Origin: Spirodela intermedia
Taxonomy: Eukaryota; Streptophyta; Magnoliopsida; Alismatales; Araceae
Reading direction: 5' to 3'
Length of the DNA: 64,000 nt
Assembly (NCBI GenBank): GCA_902729315.2
Contig: LR746272.1
Location: forward strand, 8,550,327-8,614,326
Made by a program: the position numbers and the translations under genes. The notes beneath the pieces were generated by a model that saw nothing but the letters and a program-made list of their open reading frames with translations, did not search any database and was not told the DNA's origin. This document shows, in pieces, positions 1-12,437 of this stretch (position 1 is its first letter; each line of letters starts with the position of its first letter).

Positions 1-85
1 CGAGTGGAGGAATATTATATTCAGTTCTTGCAGACAAATCTATAAACGTAATTAGTGAATTTCTGCAAAAAAGGTCAATACTTAC

Positions 86-3000
86 TATGCTTTTCTCGGG
101 AAGTCCAGTTTGAACAATGGATGGAGGCCTCGGCAGGTCTCCTTCGAGCTGATGGCCGGAAATGGAATTTGTACATTGCCCATCAACAGAATGGTCATTT
201 TCATGGCTACTGAGCAGGGTATCAGCTACGAACACCACGGGTTTCGTCGCTCTCCACTGTACTGGAGGAAGAGGAGGAGGTGGCGGTGGCTTGCCACTTG
301 AAGTGGACGGTGCAAAATCTAGAGGTTTGCTTGAGACACAATCAGCTTTTGTTTCCTGTTCAGTGACTGAATCTAGGTTAGGTAAATCTAGAAACTCTGC
401 GGGCTGAAAAGCAATGCTTCCATTGTCCCCGACCAATTTTTCGAGGTTGGGCACTTGGTCTGTGCTGAGATGCTTCCTTCTGTCAGGTTCCAACAAGCTG
501 GAAATGCATGCAGCTGATGATGAAAGCCGTGAATCATCACGTATCTCATGGTATTCACTCGCACTCATCTCGTCCTGCGCCCACAACTCGGAGTTTGAAT
601 CTGAGGGTGGACTGCACGAATCCTCTGAAGAATACGGGCAAGATCTACAGAAAGTGTCATCATCAGATTCAGAACAGCTACCCTGGAATGGAATGGTGGG
701 GCCTGGAAGCAACTGAAATGAAGGAAACATCAGCTCTTCAATACTTTCGTGGAGATGGCTGTCAGGAAACTCCAATCTCAGTTTAGACGTCTCCAGGCCA
801 TTCATTGGTTGGAAGGACATCTTCATATGCTCCAAAGGGGGAGATGACTCCTCAGGGCACTTCTGCCTAGGAGGAATGGAATACCCTGTAGGACTGTATC
901 TAGTATTTTCCATAGTGTTTGGTTCAAGAGATGCCCCAACGAGACCCTTAGTTTCATCACCTGGGATGAAGCTATTCTGGGCATCGTTGCAATCCATATT
1001 CACTTCTCCGGCTGGAGCAGATGTATGAAAGTCAACGCGGTCTTCTTTCCTTTGAAACCCATTTGCCAGAAGTCTGCGAGTCAGGTTTGTGAGACTTGAT
1101 GAAACGCCTATTTTTAGTGGGCCTTGGTGAACTGATCCAGCCTGAGTATTAGAATATGCCAGAGACTCATTTCCAGGAAATTGAACTGATCCAGTCTGTG
1201 TCTCCTGAACTTTGCTCGTTACAGGTTCTGAAAAGACAGGAACGAATTCCAGAGATTCCCTTCTGGGCCTAACGCCATATTGCTCAATTTTCTTGAGTGA
1301 ACTAAAGGATCCCGCTTGGTCAGCAAACACCCCAGAAGGCACACTAAGAGAATGCCAACCAGTGGTGGAATCCAATGCACCATCTTCGAACGACATAGAT
1401 TTGCGTCCCCTGGATGAAACAGTTAATTGGGACACTACTGAACATCCATCATCATGAAACCTAGGAGCAAGCTCGCTCTTCTGTGGATCACAGTTATTAG
1501 CATGAGTATCTGGAAGAGAATTCCCAGCCGTAACATTTGTGACATTGAAGTCTGGAGGTTTTGATGGTTCAAGACCCAAAAGACCACCGTTTGTCCAGAA
1601 TGTAACAGGTTCATCGCAGGTTTGTGGTCCTTCCAATTTCTGATTCTCTGTTCTGACACCACTATCTAACAAACCCTGCAGAGTACAATCTGTAGAGTGA
1701 TTAGAGAGATCAACATTAGCGGACTGAAAAACATTCGCCTCCGGTAAATTGATGCAAGAATTTTTATGATCATCACCAACGGAGCAATCAAAGGGACTGT
1801 TGTCGCGTAATGATTGGCCAGAGACTGGACTCTGGGAAGAAACCATGGTTATTGATTCTCTTGATGCATCTTCGTCCACGGAAATGTGACATGTGATAAC
1901 ATTTTCGACATCCAAGGGAGAAGATCTTGTATTGTGAACATCTTGCGTGCTGTTGGTTGTAGACTCCATTTCTTGATGGCATGAGTTGGGTGGTAGCATC
2001 AATTCCCTTTTGGTTTGAATCTCAGAATCTGTCTCAGTTTCAGAATCTAATGTATTCGATGCATCCACATAATTATCTGTCTCGCTGACAACTTCTTCAA
2101 AATGCTGTACTTCAATATGTGTAACTCCATTCCCCATTTCCTCATTATCTAATTCTTGGGGCATAGAGGATTCGGCAACCTTCTTACCTGACTCAGATAT
2201 CAAGGAAGGTGAATCTGACCCTGGAATAATGGCACTATCAGAGAGAAGTGCGCTTGGAGGCCTTACTATTTCTGCTTTCTCATCCCATGTAATCGAAGGT
2301 GATGGAGGGATCTTTTGCTCTAAATCAAACTTAAGACCAGATTGGTCATCACCAACTTCATAAGAAACTTCAACATTTTTCTCTTCAGGTTTGCCAGGAC
2401 TACCTGCACCAGTGTAACCATCACAAAACTGAGGATTAGATACCATACTACACACGGGCTCTTCAGATGCCAATGGATAATTTACGTTCAGCACAGGGAT
2501 AACTAAGGTTCTGGACTTTGGTTTAGGCTTTACTGCTTCTGCATTCACATCCCATGCGCCATAAAGTGAACCTGAGGCACTCTGCGCTTGCAAATAATCA
2601 TTGTAATATTCATCATCACCATCCGGATTTTCTGCGTTTTCAGCCACAGCGATCGTCGTAATGCACACATCAATGTGACTATCTTTTAATGCAGAACCAT
2701 ATGACAAAGTATAATCTTGTTCTTCATTTTCCGCCGAAAAATTTATGTCTAGAACAGGTTCCACAAAACTCAGCCTTGTTCTAGAGTCAAAAGATGTGGA
2801 CCTGCTTCCAAGTTCAGACTTTATTCTGTAGTCAGATGTTGACAAAGTCTCTGCAGCAATGCTTTGGCCATCAGTCGCAGGGGAAGCACACTGTATACTG
2901 AAAACAAGAATGACAATCAGAAAGTGGTATAACCAGAAGGACATAGAGGCAGAGAGCCAGAAAAGCAAGCACGGAATAAATTGTGCATCACCAAAAGCTG

Positions 3001-5805
3001 AATTTACATACTATAAACTATTACAGGAATATACCTGTTAGCACGATTAGACGAGGGCATGACAAACTGAACACCGACATCTTTCGATCGTGACAGTTTT
3101 TTCTGCACATTAGAGGGCATTAATTAAAAAGGATTTTTCTTCAACCCCAGAAAGTTGCAGAAGAGCATCACTATTCACGAAATGATTGTAACATACAGCG
3201 ATAAATTATTTAGTAATGACACGAAAAATGAAAAATATTTAGATTCTTCTAATTTTCATGACCACATCCAGTTATTGACCCCGTTGTGTCTCACATTCAG
3301 CACATCCGCATGTTCTACACTGTAGATAAGCATCCTGCACTAAAACGTCTATGGTGGTTGTCTGGTTCAGTTAAGGAGATAATATACCTTGCTTCTGTGT
3401 GTCTTTCTTTCTTTATGAACCTTTTCTACTTTCACTGGCTCCACATTGGAACAAACCCTCCTGAAATATGTAGGATCAGAGTACCTTCTCAAACAAGCAC
3501 CAGAACCAGGGCCAGCATTGTCAAATCTGAAAGGCAAACATTAAATTTTGATATCACCAGAAAAGAGAATCAAACTTTCCACATACAACAAAAATATATA
3601 CGTCATACTTGTCAAGCAAGAAAAAGCTAGGTGGATCACGACATCCTTCGTAAGAGTCCATGATAAAATAAGGCAAGTCAGTATGTCGAAGATGATCACG
3701 TTCAACTTGAAGACTTGAATGCCAAGCAGAACCTGAAAAACCAATGGAAACTGATGAATGGTCTGAATCGTTTATTTCACACAAAAAAATGTCGGGAGAA
3801 TCAAATTCGTTGACGATGGCATGCTGTGACTCAGTTTCTTTCTCATAACAATTTTTAGAATATATTCACAGTCCCAAAATTCATGGTGCTGATAGGTGGT
3901 AGTATTCATGCATGCTCTTACATCAGGCTCATCATTTGATCTTTCAGAAGCTAGAGTAAGTTCCATGCAGCGCCAGTGCATTCATACAAAAGTTTTATAC
4001 ACAAAAAGGTGCCTTTTAGGACTCTAAAAAATGAATCTGAAACTCATAAGCGTCTTTCTATGTATTGTGTTGATCTCAGATCCTTCCACAATCTCGCTAT
4101 GCTTCCCCTTAGATGGTAATGAGAAATATTTCCTCCCGCGGGTACAGTGCAGAGTTGGAGCTAAAACTAGGTTGGGGGGGTTAGATTGAAAAATCTTTTG
4201 TATAAAGTCACAGTAAAACTTCTCTTTGAATTTCTAGAAAGAAAATAGTACAACGAGAAGGTTAATTAAACTTTCCTTATATTCCAAAACGAGAAGACAA
4301 GGAATTCCTTTCAACATGTTAACCCCTATTCCACAATGTTTTTGGTCGATTACTACATAAATCAAATACCATAACTATAGTCTTCTTTATCAGGATTGGA
4401 TCCTTAACCCAGATCATATACACCCTCTCACAGGCTAATAAGATATTTTTTATTTTCTATACGATGTTAACTTAAAAGTAGTCGTCAATAATTTTTCAAA
4501 TGAAACTGAGAGGTTGCCAAAAAAAATATTCCTCAATTGTCAAAATAAGATTTCAGGTAACTTGAGAGAAAGAAACCACGTGATAAGAAAATAAGAAATA
4601 AAAACTAAATTTCACTATTTTTTCAAGAATATCTAGAAGATTGCTCCTGAACCATGTGACCAGAGGAATGATCTCGTACAAGGAACCCATACGTATTCAC
4701 ACTCTGACATAGATTTCAGCATATTCCCTTTTACGCTTTCAAATGGGGTGTACATTTTTTCCACAGATCACTTGTCTGAATGTCAACTTTCTTTCCTTTT
4801 TACAGCAGTCAGCAGAGGCTGTAATTACTAAAAGAACAGAAATGCGTGCTATGCATTTAAGTCACCATTAAGGGTCATCTAGAGTGTCAATAACGTGTCA
4901 TTATTGATAAACAACAACTTCCAGGTACGATCGACATAAACAACGTCAAAATAAACTAGAATGACATACCAGCTGTATAAGCAAAATGAATGTGGCTCTT
5001 CTGGTCGTGAACAGACTTTTCTAAGGAAGGAAGCGCTTCTTCTATATGGCGCATCCGAGCCATCATTCTTTTCCCTCTAGAAGCCGTAGCAGTTACCTGT
5101 TCGTGTAAATCATGAAAAATTTCTGCTGCAAACCTGCATGATTACCCATAATATTTCGTTAAAGTAGAGTGCTTCAAAAGAAGTAGGGAAAAAAAGGAAG
5201 GAAAACGGTTCATAATAAATCGAGGACAGCCGCAGTACATTAATGGATGAACATGTGAAGTCACTAAATAGTTTGGCACTTTAGAAGTTTACAGGGGCCA
5301 TTGCCATATTCCTGTAACATTTTGACAAAATGAGGATTAGGCGTCGAGTAAACCCTCACCCGAGCTTCGGACAGTCAATTACTGATTCTACACAACGCAA
5401 AACGTTATTTCAGAGACCTAAGCACATTTCGCGGGTGTCGAGAGTGTTGGCATTGTAGTTGAGTAGAATGTAGGACCAGGGGAAAGCAAGAAAAATAAAA
5501 TTTCTCATGTTGAGCAATTGCGAATATCAAAAATTTGCCAAAAAGAAAAGTGACAAAGATTTTTTCTCGGTTGATTCCTTCGAATGCTAGACCCATCCTA
5601 AATGCCAACCCGAGAGAGATGATATTCGCAGGGGAAGAGAGACTCACTCCGCCAAATCGCCGAGCTGTCGCAGGATTCCCACAAGTCCGGCGACGGCAAC
5701 CCCTTCCAGGAGAGCCTTCGGCTCTTCCCTCTTAGCCCCCCCTCTGAACAGCTCCGGATCCCCCAGCCCGTACTCATTCCGCAACTCGAAGCGCACCAGC
5801 GGCAT
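86..5805 (-). CDS. SCAR: SCAR/WAVE family protein, C-terminus beyond window
   Basis: Subunit of the plant WAVE/SCAR regulatory complex, which activates ARP2/3 to nucleate branched actin at the plasma membrane. Exons on the minus strand: 5648-5805, 4970-5133, 3609-3732, 3388-3526, 3035-3102 and 86-2897. All junctions are GT-AG and the joined exons give exactly 1155 codons. The SCAR homology domain fills residues 1 to about 195: it starts [20 protein letters not shown] and includes [20 protein letters not shown] and [17 protein letters not shown]. The 2.8-kb exon encodes a poorly conserved acidic/serine-rich middle with family landmarks [33 protein letters not shown] and, near its end, the profilin/SH3-type run [15 protein letters not shown] good donor (GTAAGT) lies at 84-85. 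The WH2/central-acidic module that binds actin and ARP2/3 must lie left of the window. The family is certain; the paralogue (SCAR1-4) is not. Confidence 0.93.
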
Positions 5806-8796
5806 TGCTTCACCTCCGACGCCCCTTCCCTGCCCTCTCCTCCTTCACCCGCTTCGAAATCCGCCTCACCGTGAAGATCTCCAACGCAGGAGCAGCAGTC
5901 GGGAGAAGAAGGCAGAGAGCTGACAGTGAGGGAGCCGAGAAGGGAGAGATCGGCCGAGGGAAGTCAGACCCCCACTGAACAGTAATTACAGTTTAAGGAT
6001 TTGGTCTGCCCCCTGTATCAACTCCGCGACGGTGGACGGTCGGACGAGATCCGATGGAGGATCGGACGTTCACAATGCCACAACCTTCTCCCCCTCCCCT
6101 CCCACCCCGGAATCAATCTCCGGCGATCCATCTTTCCCCCACTAACACACCCCCCCCTTCCTCCCCAGGACAGACGTTGCCGTCTCCTCACGTCTCTCCC
6201 TCTTTCTCTCTCTCTCTCTCTCCTCACACTCTCACACAGTTAATGCTTTCAGTACTTTGAATACCTCGGGAAGACCGTAGTCGACGTGTCGTCACCGCTG
6301 CGGATTTTCCCAGGTTCCTCGAGCCACCCTGGTTAGCCTTTTGGTGAGGTTACACCCCATGTGACTATGCTAAGACGGTGGCTAGCCGCCCCCGCCTCGA
6401 CCCGTGGTCAAGATGGTCAACGACCGGTCTACTGAGTTCAACCTGAGCCGGACTAAAATTATATAAAAACCTTTAAATCTATCGATATTGCCATAAATAA
6501 AGAAATAGTGTCAACTCAGCAAACCATCTACTAATTTTAGAAAAAGTAATATCATGTGGGCCATTTATTATTGTTTGGATAAATGCTTCGCGATCCCGCC
6601 GGATCACGTTAGGGCTCCACATCCGACTCGTCAACAGATCTTCACCCACGTTAGGCAATTTAATCTGCTGACCAGCTGTAAAACCTACCCCCGGTCATTT
6701 GCCCTTGTCCTCCTGGACGCTCTCCGTCTGACGTCAGCGCCCCACTCGCCCGTCTGCTTGCCGTGCCGACGTGGACGACCGAAGTGTAGAGATAGACAGA
6801 TAGAAGAGCTGAAGGGCGCTCCATTAATGAAACCTGCCGGATCTCATTTGAAATCAGCTCAGCCTCAGCTGCAGGGCGTTGACTTTGTGGTCGGTCGTAT
6901 CACGTGCGTTGCCGATCACGTGGGGAGGGTGCCCCTGGCCCGAGTTCGAAAAAATATGTCTAAGATAAAGTAAAATAGATCATATTATTAATTTCCTTTA
7001 TTAGGATTAATGAAGTCCAGAGGATCCAAAAGTCGTCAGATGCTTGTAGGTGATTCGTGGAGGATTGACTAAACCTATTCCGATACTCTTTCTTCTTCCC
7101 GTCGCTTCATCAATCTTTCTTGAAGGGGCATTAAATGAGGGTGGTCAGGGAAGACTCGGGCGATAATGCCTCCTCTCTGGTCAGCGTCGGTCAAACCAGC
7201 TCGAAAGATTCTTGCCTCCTCACGTTCACATGGGGAACGGAGGCAACTCCAAGGTGCCATCTCTGATGCGGGCATGCAGTAAATGACGGCCCTTTTAATA
7301 AGATCACCAACTCCCTACGCTAAGTAGTCGTTGACCGGGGCCAACTTGCCACCGGCAATAACGTAACGATCACGATCTGGACTGATTTCAAGTAGATTTG
7401 CAGCCCCACACGGCCGACCTGGGTCAGAGATCATCTCTACGCGATTTGATTAATCAGCGAGGATTTTTTCTCTCGTAGATGTATTATAGCCAAAGTCAAC
7501 GGGGTCGGGATTGGACGAACAGGTTACTAAGCTACCATGAGTTGGCACGTCTTCCTTAATACTAAGCCTCTAGTTAATCTTAACCCATTGCAAACGGGTT
7601 TGCCATTGTATTGAGTTGATTTTTAGACAAAGAGTGGATGTCTCCACCTTCTAATCTACTAATCTAAACCTATGTAGAAAGAAAGAGAACAATAAATAAT
7701 GCCAATTGATTGGATAAGACATCAAGTTTCAACGTCATGATCTAACCATTTATGTAATTATTGTGGACATGAACTAAAATAGTTTCAGTTTTATTTCTTC
7801 AACTTTCATTTTATTGGTTACACAGAAAAAAAGAAGAAGAAAAGATTTAGTCATGGAATTACTTGGACCACCAGCTTTCATTTGTTCATGTACGTGTTTA
7901 TTGTTGTTTGGATTGATGTTCATAATTTTTAGCATCATTACAAATATATTCATCGAGTACCACAACTTTTCCGTTATTGTTATCATTCATACAAATTTAA
8001 AATTATTAATTTTATTAAATATAAGCGATTAGGTTTGGCATTGCCATGAATGAAATGAATTACATAAAAGCCCAATGTTCTTCTTTTCAGCCTTTATGCC
8101 ACCATAAGCTATGCATCTCATAGCAGTCAGTCACTTGGTTATCTTGTCAATAATTATAAAAAAAAATATAATAATATTCTAGAGTCACTCCTAATTATTT
8201 ATTTTCTATTTCTTTTAACACAATAATACTCATCGGTTAAAGGAATGGCGTTCGACATGGAGCACTTGAAGCTGCCTCCTCCAAGCTAAATTCAACGCCA
8301 TGGCTTCCTCCAATCAATACTTGATAATCAGGAGTGGTAAGAATATTTTGTTATAATCTAGTTAAGTATTTGGTAATCTTGGTAATATTTAACTTGATAA
8401 TCTAATGTGTAGGATAACTTGAGTTAAATATTATTATCCATTTGGTTTTGAATTCTCGATGTGAATGAGGAAGATATTAAATTCACTTATTAATTGTAAA
8501 TTAAATTTTCACTTTTGAAATTGTTCGTTAGCTCCAACGGTTGGAATCCTTGTTGATACGGTCTCAGGTTTTTGAACCTGAGACCATGTTCAAGAGGATG
8601 GTAGGCTGTCAGAAGCTGCCAACTGTTTGGACAGCATAAATAAAACCCTGGACATGGTATCCAAAGTGGGCGCCGACGGCTCTCTGTAATCAGTATACGG
8701 ATAAGGAACGATGAAATCCAAGTCGACGGCGCTGGATCGATAGAGATGGATGATCGCCAGGGAGCCGTCCGATGTGCTCGCGAGGGAGGGTTTCTC
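5806..8796. other. Intergenic region between SCAR and the EP1-like pair
   Basis: Divergent promoter space for the SCAR gene (minus) and the first EP1-like gene (plus). It holds the SCAR 5' UTR with a (CT)n tract at 6203-6222. AT-rich DNA from about 7,600 to 8,500 shows no gene. Several TTGAC cores occur (for example near 6879 and 7062). An open frame at 6554-6973 has no recognisable domain and composition like its surroundings, so I do not call it a gene. Confidence 0.6.
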
Positions 8797-8802
8797 TATA
8801 AG
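8797..8802 (+). promoter_or_regulatory. TATA box, EP1-like gene 1
   Basis: TATAAG in a pyrimidine-rich context, 48 bases before the chosen ATG. The transcript would have a very short 5' UTR. Position inference only. Confidence 0.5.
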
Positions 8803-8849
8803 AACCGGGGTCCGGCGGGCAGACTTTGGAGCTATCAAGACCGGTAGCA

Positions 8850-10154
8850 ATGACGGCCTCCTCGTCTTCCCCGTCCGCGACGGCGATCCTCTTCCTCTTC
8901 TCCATCTTCGCCGGCGTCGCTCTTGCGCAGGTGCCCGCCAAGGATAGGTTCAAGTATGTGAACCAGGGAGAGTTCGGTCCCTTCATCACCGAGTACGACG
9001 CCAGCTACCGCGCCACCCCGCTGTTTGGCTCCCCCTACCAGCTCATGTGGTACAATACCACCCCCGGAGAGTTCTACCTCGGTCTCCGCATGGGACTGCG
9101 CCGCTCGGAGTCGCTGTTCCGGTGGGTGTGGGATGTTAACAGAGGGAAACCCGTTGGAGAGAACGCCACGCTGACCTTCGGCACCGACGGGAACTTGGTG
9201 CTCGCCGAGGCAAATGGCCGCACCGTCTGGTCCACCGGAACGGCCAACAAGGGCGTCGTGGGAATCAAGATCGTCCCCGGTGCCGGAAATCTCGTGCTTT
9301 TCGACAAGAACGGGCGTTTTGTATGGCAGAGCTTCGATCATCCCACAGATACCCTTCTCCCAGGCCAGTCGCTCCGCCTCACCGGCCCATCGAAGCTCGT
9401 TAGCCGCAAGTCCGAGAAGGAGAACTCCGACGGGAAGTACAGCTTCGTGGTGGAGCCCAAGGGGCTGGCTCTGTACATGGCGGCCTCCCCGAAACCTCTT
9501 CCTTACTTCAACTATCTGGGAGCCCCCTTCGGCCGGCTCGCCTTCACGACACCGAGCAACATAACCTTTTTGCCGGAGCCGGAGTCAGACGATAACTTCG
9601 CGTGGGAGTTGAAGTTGGTCCAGAACAACGGCGCCGACATCCTGGCCCGCCCAAAGTACAACGCCAGCCTCTCAATCTTGCGGCTGCAGCTGGACGGAAA
9701 CCTCGTGGCATTCACCTACTACGAGCCCGTTGATTCCCAGGCATGGGAGAGGACCTTCAGCTTCTTCTCGGACAACGGCATCCTCGAAGGGTGCGAGCTC
9801 CCCAGCAAGTGCGGGTCTCTGGGGGTGTGCAAGGACGACATGTGTGTGGCGTGCCCAACTCCTAATGGGCTGTTGGGTTGGAGCGATTCTTGCAGCTCGC
9901 CCAAAGATGGTGCCTGCAAGGCCGCCGCTGGCGCGGCGTACTACAAGGTGGTCGGGGTGGAGAACTTCCTCACCAAGTTCGTCAAAGGACAGACCGTCAA
10001 GCTGGACGACTGTAAGAAGAAGTGCAGCGCAGACTGCAAGTGCCTGGGCTTCTTCTTCTGGGAGAAGGAGTCGAAGTGCTGGCTTGCTCCTACCCTGGGC
10101 ACCCTCAACCAGGTCTCAAACTCCTCTCACGTCGCGTATATCAAGTCCTCTTGA
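8850..10154 (+). CDS. EP1-like secreted glycoprotein (bulb-lectin/PAN type), copy 1
   Basis: 434-residue single-exon protein of the epidermis-specific secreted glycoprotein EP1 / curculin-like lectin family, apoplastic proteins related to S-locus glycoproteins without a kinase. A signal peptide covers about residues 1-26 (hydrophobic ILFLFSIFAGVALA). Then follow B-lectin repeats (TDGNLVLAEANG, AGNLVLFDKNGRFVW), the family block WQSFDHPTDTLLPGQSL, a third lectin-like motif QLDGNLVAF, a Cys-rich CGSLGVCKDDMCVACP segment and a C-terminal PAN/apple-like block (KKCSADCKCLGFFFWE, SKCWLAPTLGTL). Sequons include NTT, NAT, NIT, NAS and NSS. I chose the ATG at 8850 because it precedes the signal peptide; the upstream in-frame extension has no ATG. 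The coding sequence is GC-rich. A paralogue follows 2.3 kb downstream on the same strand. Sugar binding is not proven: two of the three motifs lack the full QxDxNxVxY pattern. Confidence 0.93.
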   Translation: MTASSSSPSATAILFLFSIFAGVALAQVPAKDRFKYVNQGEFGPFITEYDASYRATPLFGSPYQLMWYNTTPGEFYLGLRMGLRRSESLFRWVWDVNRGKPVGENATLTFGTDGNLVLAEANGRTVWSTGTANKGVVGIKIVPGAGNLVLFDKNGRFVWQSFDHPTDTLLPGQSLRLTGPSKLVSRKSEKENSDGKYSFVVEPKGLALYMAASPKPLPYFNYLGAPFGRLAFTTPSNITFLPEPESDDNFAWELKLVQNNGADILARPKYNASLSILRLQLDGNLVAFTYYEPVDSQAWERTFSFFSDNGILEGCELPSKCGSLGVCKDDMCVACPTPNGLLGWSDSCSSPKDGACKAAAGAAYYKVVGVENFLTKFVKGQTVKLDDCKKKCSADCKCLGFFFWEKESKCWLAPTLGTLNQVSNSSHVAYIKSS

Positions 10155-10210
10155 ACTCGTAGTGGGAAGCGTGGCTTGTTTCCATGCCCACCTTCTATGT
10201 AATCCGATCG

Positions 10211-10216
10211 AATAAA
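10211..10216 (+). terminator. Polyadenylation signal, EP1-like gene 1
   Basis: AATAAA 57 bases after the stop codon, a usual position for a plant near-upstream element. Confidence 0.5.
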
Positions 10217-10693
10217 CGCGGAGTGGCCTTGGAGGATGAAATCCGGAAGAAGACGAGTCCGTTTTGTCATGAATTTGAAAATAATTTGTCAACAATGAGG
10301 GAACGTGTTTTCGCCTGGGGATGCGTTCAAGTGGTTCTCATTTTCGAGCAGATCTATTCGTGAAATTGGGAATCAGAATATCCGAATTCCGCCACTCCGG
10401 CCCCTGCCGACATTGACTCGTTAGGCTGTACCATATGAGCGACAGACAGATAAAGATATAATAATTCAACAAAGTAGGGGACCAAAGTAACCAAGATTTC
10501 GTTCTTTTGGCGGAATCTGATGGTAGCGTTTCCGTTTTCGTCAGCTGGCAGGTTTTTTAAGAACAACTCGGAGACATTGCATTATATCCCTTTAGATTTC
10601 GCAGGCTGAACTGATCGACATACGATTTTCTCGTGATGACGTGCTATGTAAATCTCGTGGCTTCGTCCCGGGCTCACGGACAGAATTTCCAAA

Positions 10694-10726
<33 letters not shown>

Positions 10727-11358
10727 CTCTCAGTGGATTTCGGTCGGCGCGAAGGCCGGCGAGCATAGAAGACGTCGAAAGCGGCGCCACGGTTTCCTCT
10801 TCCGCGTCTGCCGGAGAAAAAATTCGTTGACTGCCACCACGCGTCTTTGGGGAACTCCTCCTGTCTGCCGTGTCCCCGAGATCTAGCCACTCTCATCAAT
10901 TTTCCTTGACAAGGACACAACTCTCCTGTCTGCCATATAAGTTTTTATGCGAACAAATATATTGCCCGGCGATAAGACTTTTCGCCAATTCAGCTAGAAA
11001 GTGATGGCCTTTTTCTCACTTACTGCAGGAAGATGGGACTAGTTTTCTGGGTCGAAGCTTCAATTCGTCAAACAGCACGCGGTAACTTCTCTCTTCTTCG
11101 CCGCCACAGAAGTGGTCTCCACGTGGGCCTGCTTCATCAAGAATAATAATAGGTTGGCGCTGTGGAATTCGCCACGAAAAGCCGAGCCGCCGCGGCCTTT
11201 ATTGGCGGCTCTGCGTTCTCCGGATGCGTCGGCCAGATTCGGATGAGTCATCGGTAGAAAACATTAAAGAATTGCCACGGATAAGATTGTGGATTACTTC
11301 TAAGGTACCAGTGACGAGAGAGATAAAGATAAAGAGATAGATTGATAGATAGATAGAT

Positions 11359-11390
<32 letters not shown>

Positions 11391-12359
11391 GAACGGTTAG
11401 GGAAGAACTCACCCCGATCGTCCTTTGAGTGCTCTTGATTGGTGTTTATTGGACAATGTGCTGTAACCACAATGATGTGAGATCGCGCGTATTCTTAAGG
11501 TTGGGGCACGGATAATATCGTATACATTAAATATCATAAATGAAATAATTTATGCTGTTTAAATCAAGATAGTTTCCTCTGTAATAAATCCTCATATTTT
11601 CCTCTAGTTACGATTGACTTACCTGAGATTGAGAGCCCTTATTCGATTTCAAAACGTAGCACTGATAAAGAAATACCCGAGACTGAAACTGCTTTGACAA
11701 TGCCCATATCGACCTGGTTAGTTGACTCTAAGAAAGTGCATTTGGTAAGAGAGGCTTCTTATGGTGGCATATGGAGGGATTAACAGTAAAATTTGTTTGG
11801 AATTCTCCAAACCCACGTTAATAGGTAAAAGAACAAATTCAATTCTAACAATATATCGGACAATCGATATGAAGACTTGTTCCTCGTAACTGAAGCGTAT
11901 TAATCCATTATAATTTTCTTACAGTCGAAGGGAGATTATTCTAATAACTTTCCTATGCCTTCTTCCACTTCCAACTATCCACTCATGGAGCGCGAGAGCT
12001 CTTTGGCGGTCAAAGCTCTTTTCAAAGCTGGGATCGTCCTCACAGATGGATCAATGAATGAACGGCGATGGTTTCGAGTTGTCGTCATGTAATCTAAAAC
12101 TCTGTTCGGAGTCGTCCCCACGGATAGCTACCGTCCCTACTCCGACGGCATTACCATCCACGAGAGCGACGACCTTATCCATGGAAACAGCGGAATCTTG
12201 GTGCGGCTGCTGTACCGCAGTTTGATGACCAAGGGTCAGATAACAGAGGCAGAGGCGGAAGGTAGTCAAGCTCGCCCCTTGTATTCTCACATCTCCACCG
12301 ACAGCTGTTTCCCTAATTAATTGAGGAAGCGGCATCCGGGGTCACGTCGATCTTCACTC
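10217..12359. other. Intergenic region between the two EP1-like genes
   Basis: No gene recognised. It contains a (CT)n tract at about 10698-10727 and a GATA-then-GA simple repeat at 11338-11391. The last ~400 bases are the presumed promoter of copy 2. A minus-strand open frame at 12051-12335 has no recognisable domain. Confidence 0.6.
11338..11391. repeat. Compound (GATA)n-(GA)n microsatellite
   Basis: Repeats of gata/gatt pass into an uninterrupted run of ga dinucleotides. It lies between the two lectin-like genes and has no coding overlap. Confidence 0.9.
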
Positions 12360-12367
12360 TATAAATA
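12360..12367 (+). promoter_or_regulatory. TATA box, EP1-like gene 2
   Basis: TATAAATA, 78 bases before the ATG at 12438: a canonical plant core promoter. The spacing predicts transcription start around 12390. Confidence 0.6.
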
Positions 12368-12437
12368 CCCATCCATCTTATCTGCTCTTCCCACGAACAC
12401 CTCCATTAGCAGGCGACTCCTCGAGTTACTCCCAGCC

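Noticed and set aside
6554-6973. 139-codon plus-strand open frame
   Set aside because: No recognisable domain, no promoter signal, and composition like the intergenic surroundings.
8253-8300. Short frame MAFDMEHLKLPPPS in AT-rich DNA
   Set aside because: Fourteen codons followed by a stop, no splice partner found; it cannot be supported as a gene.
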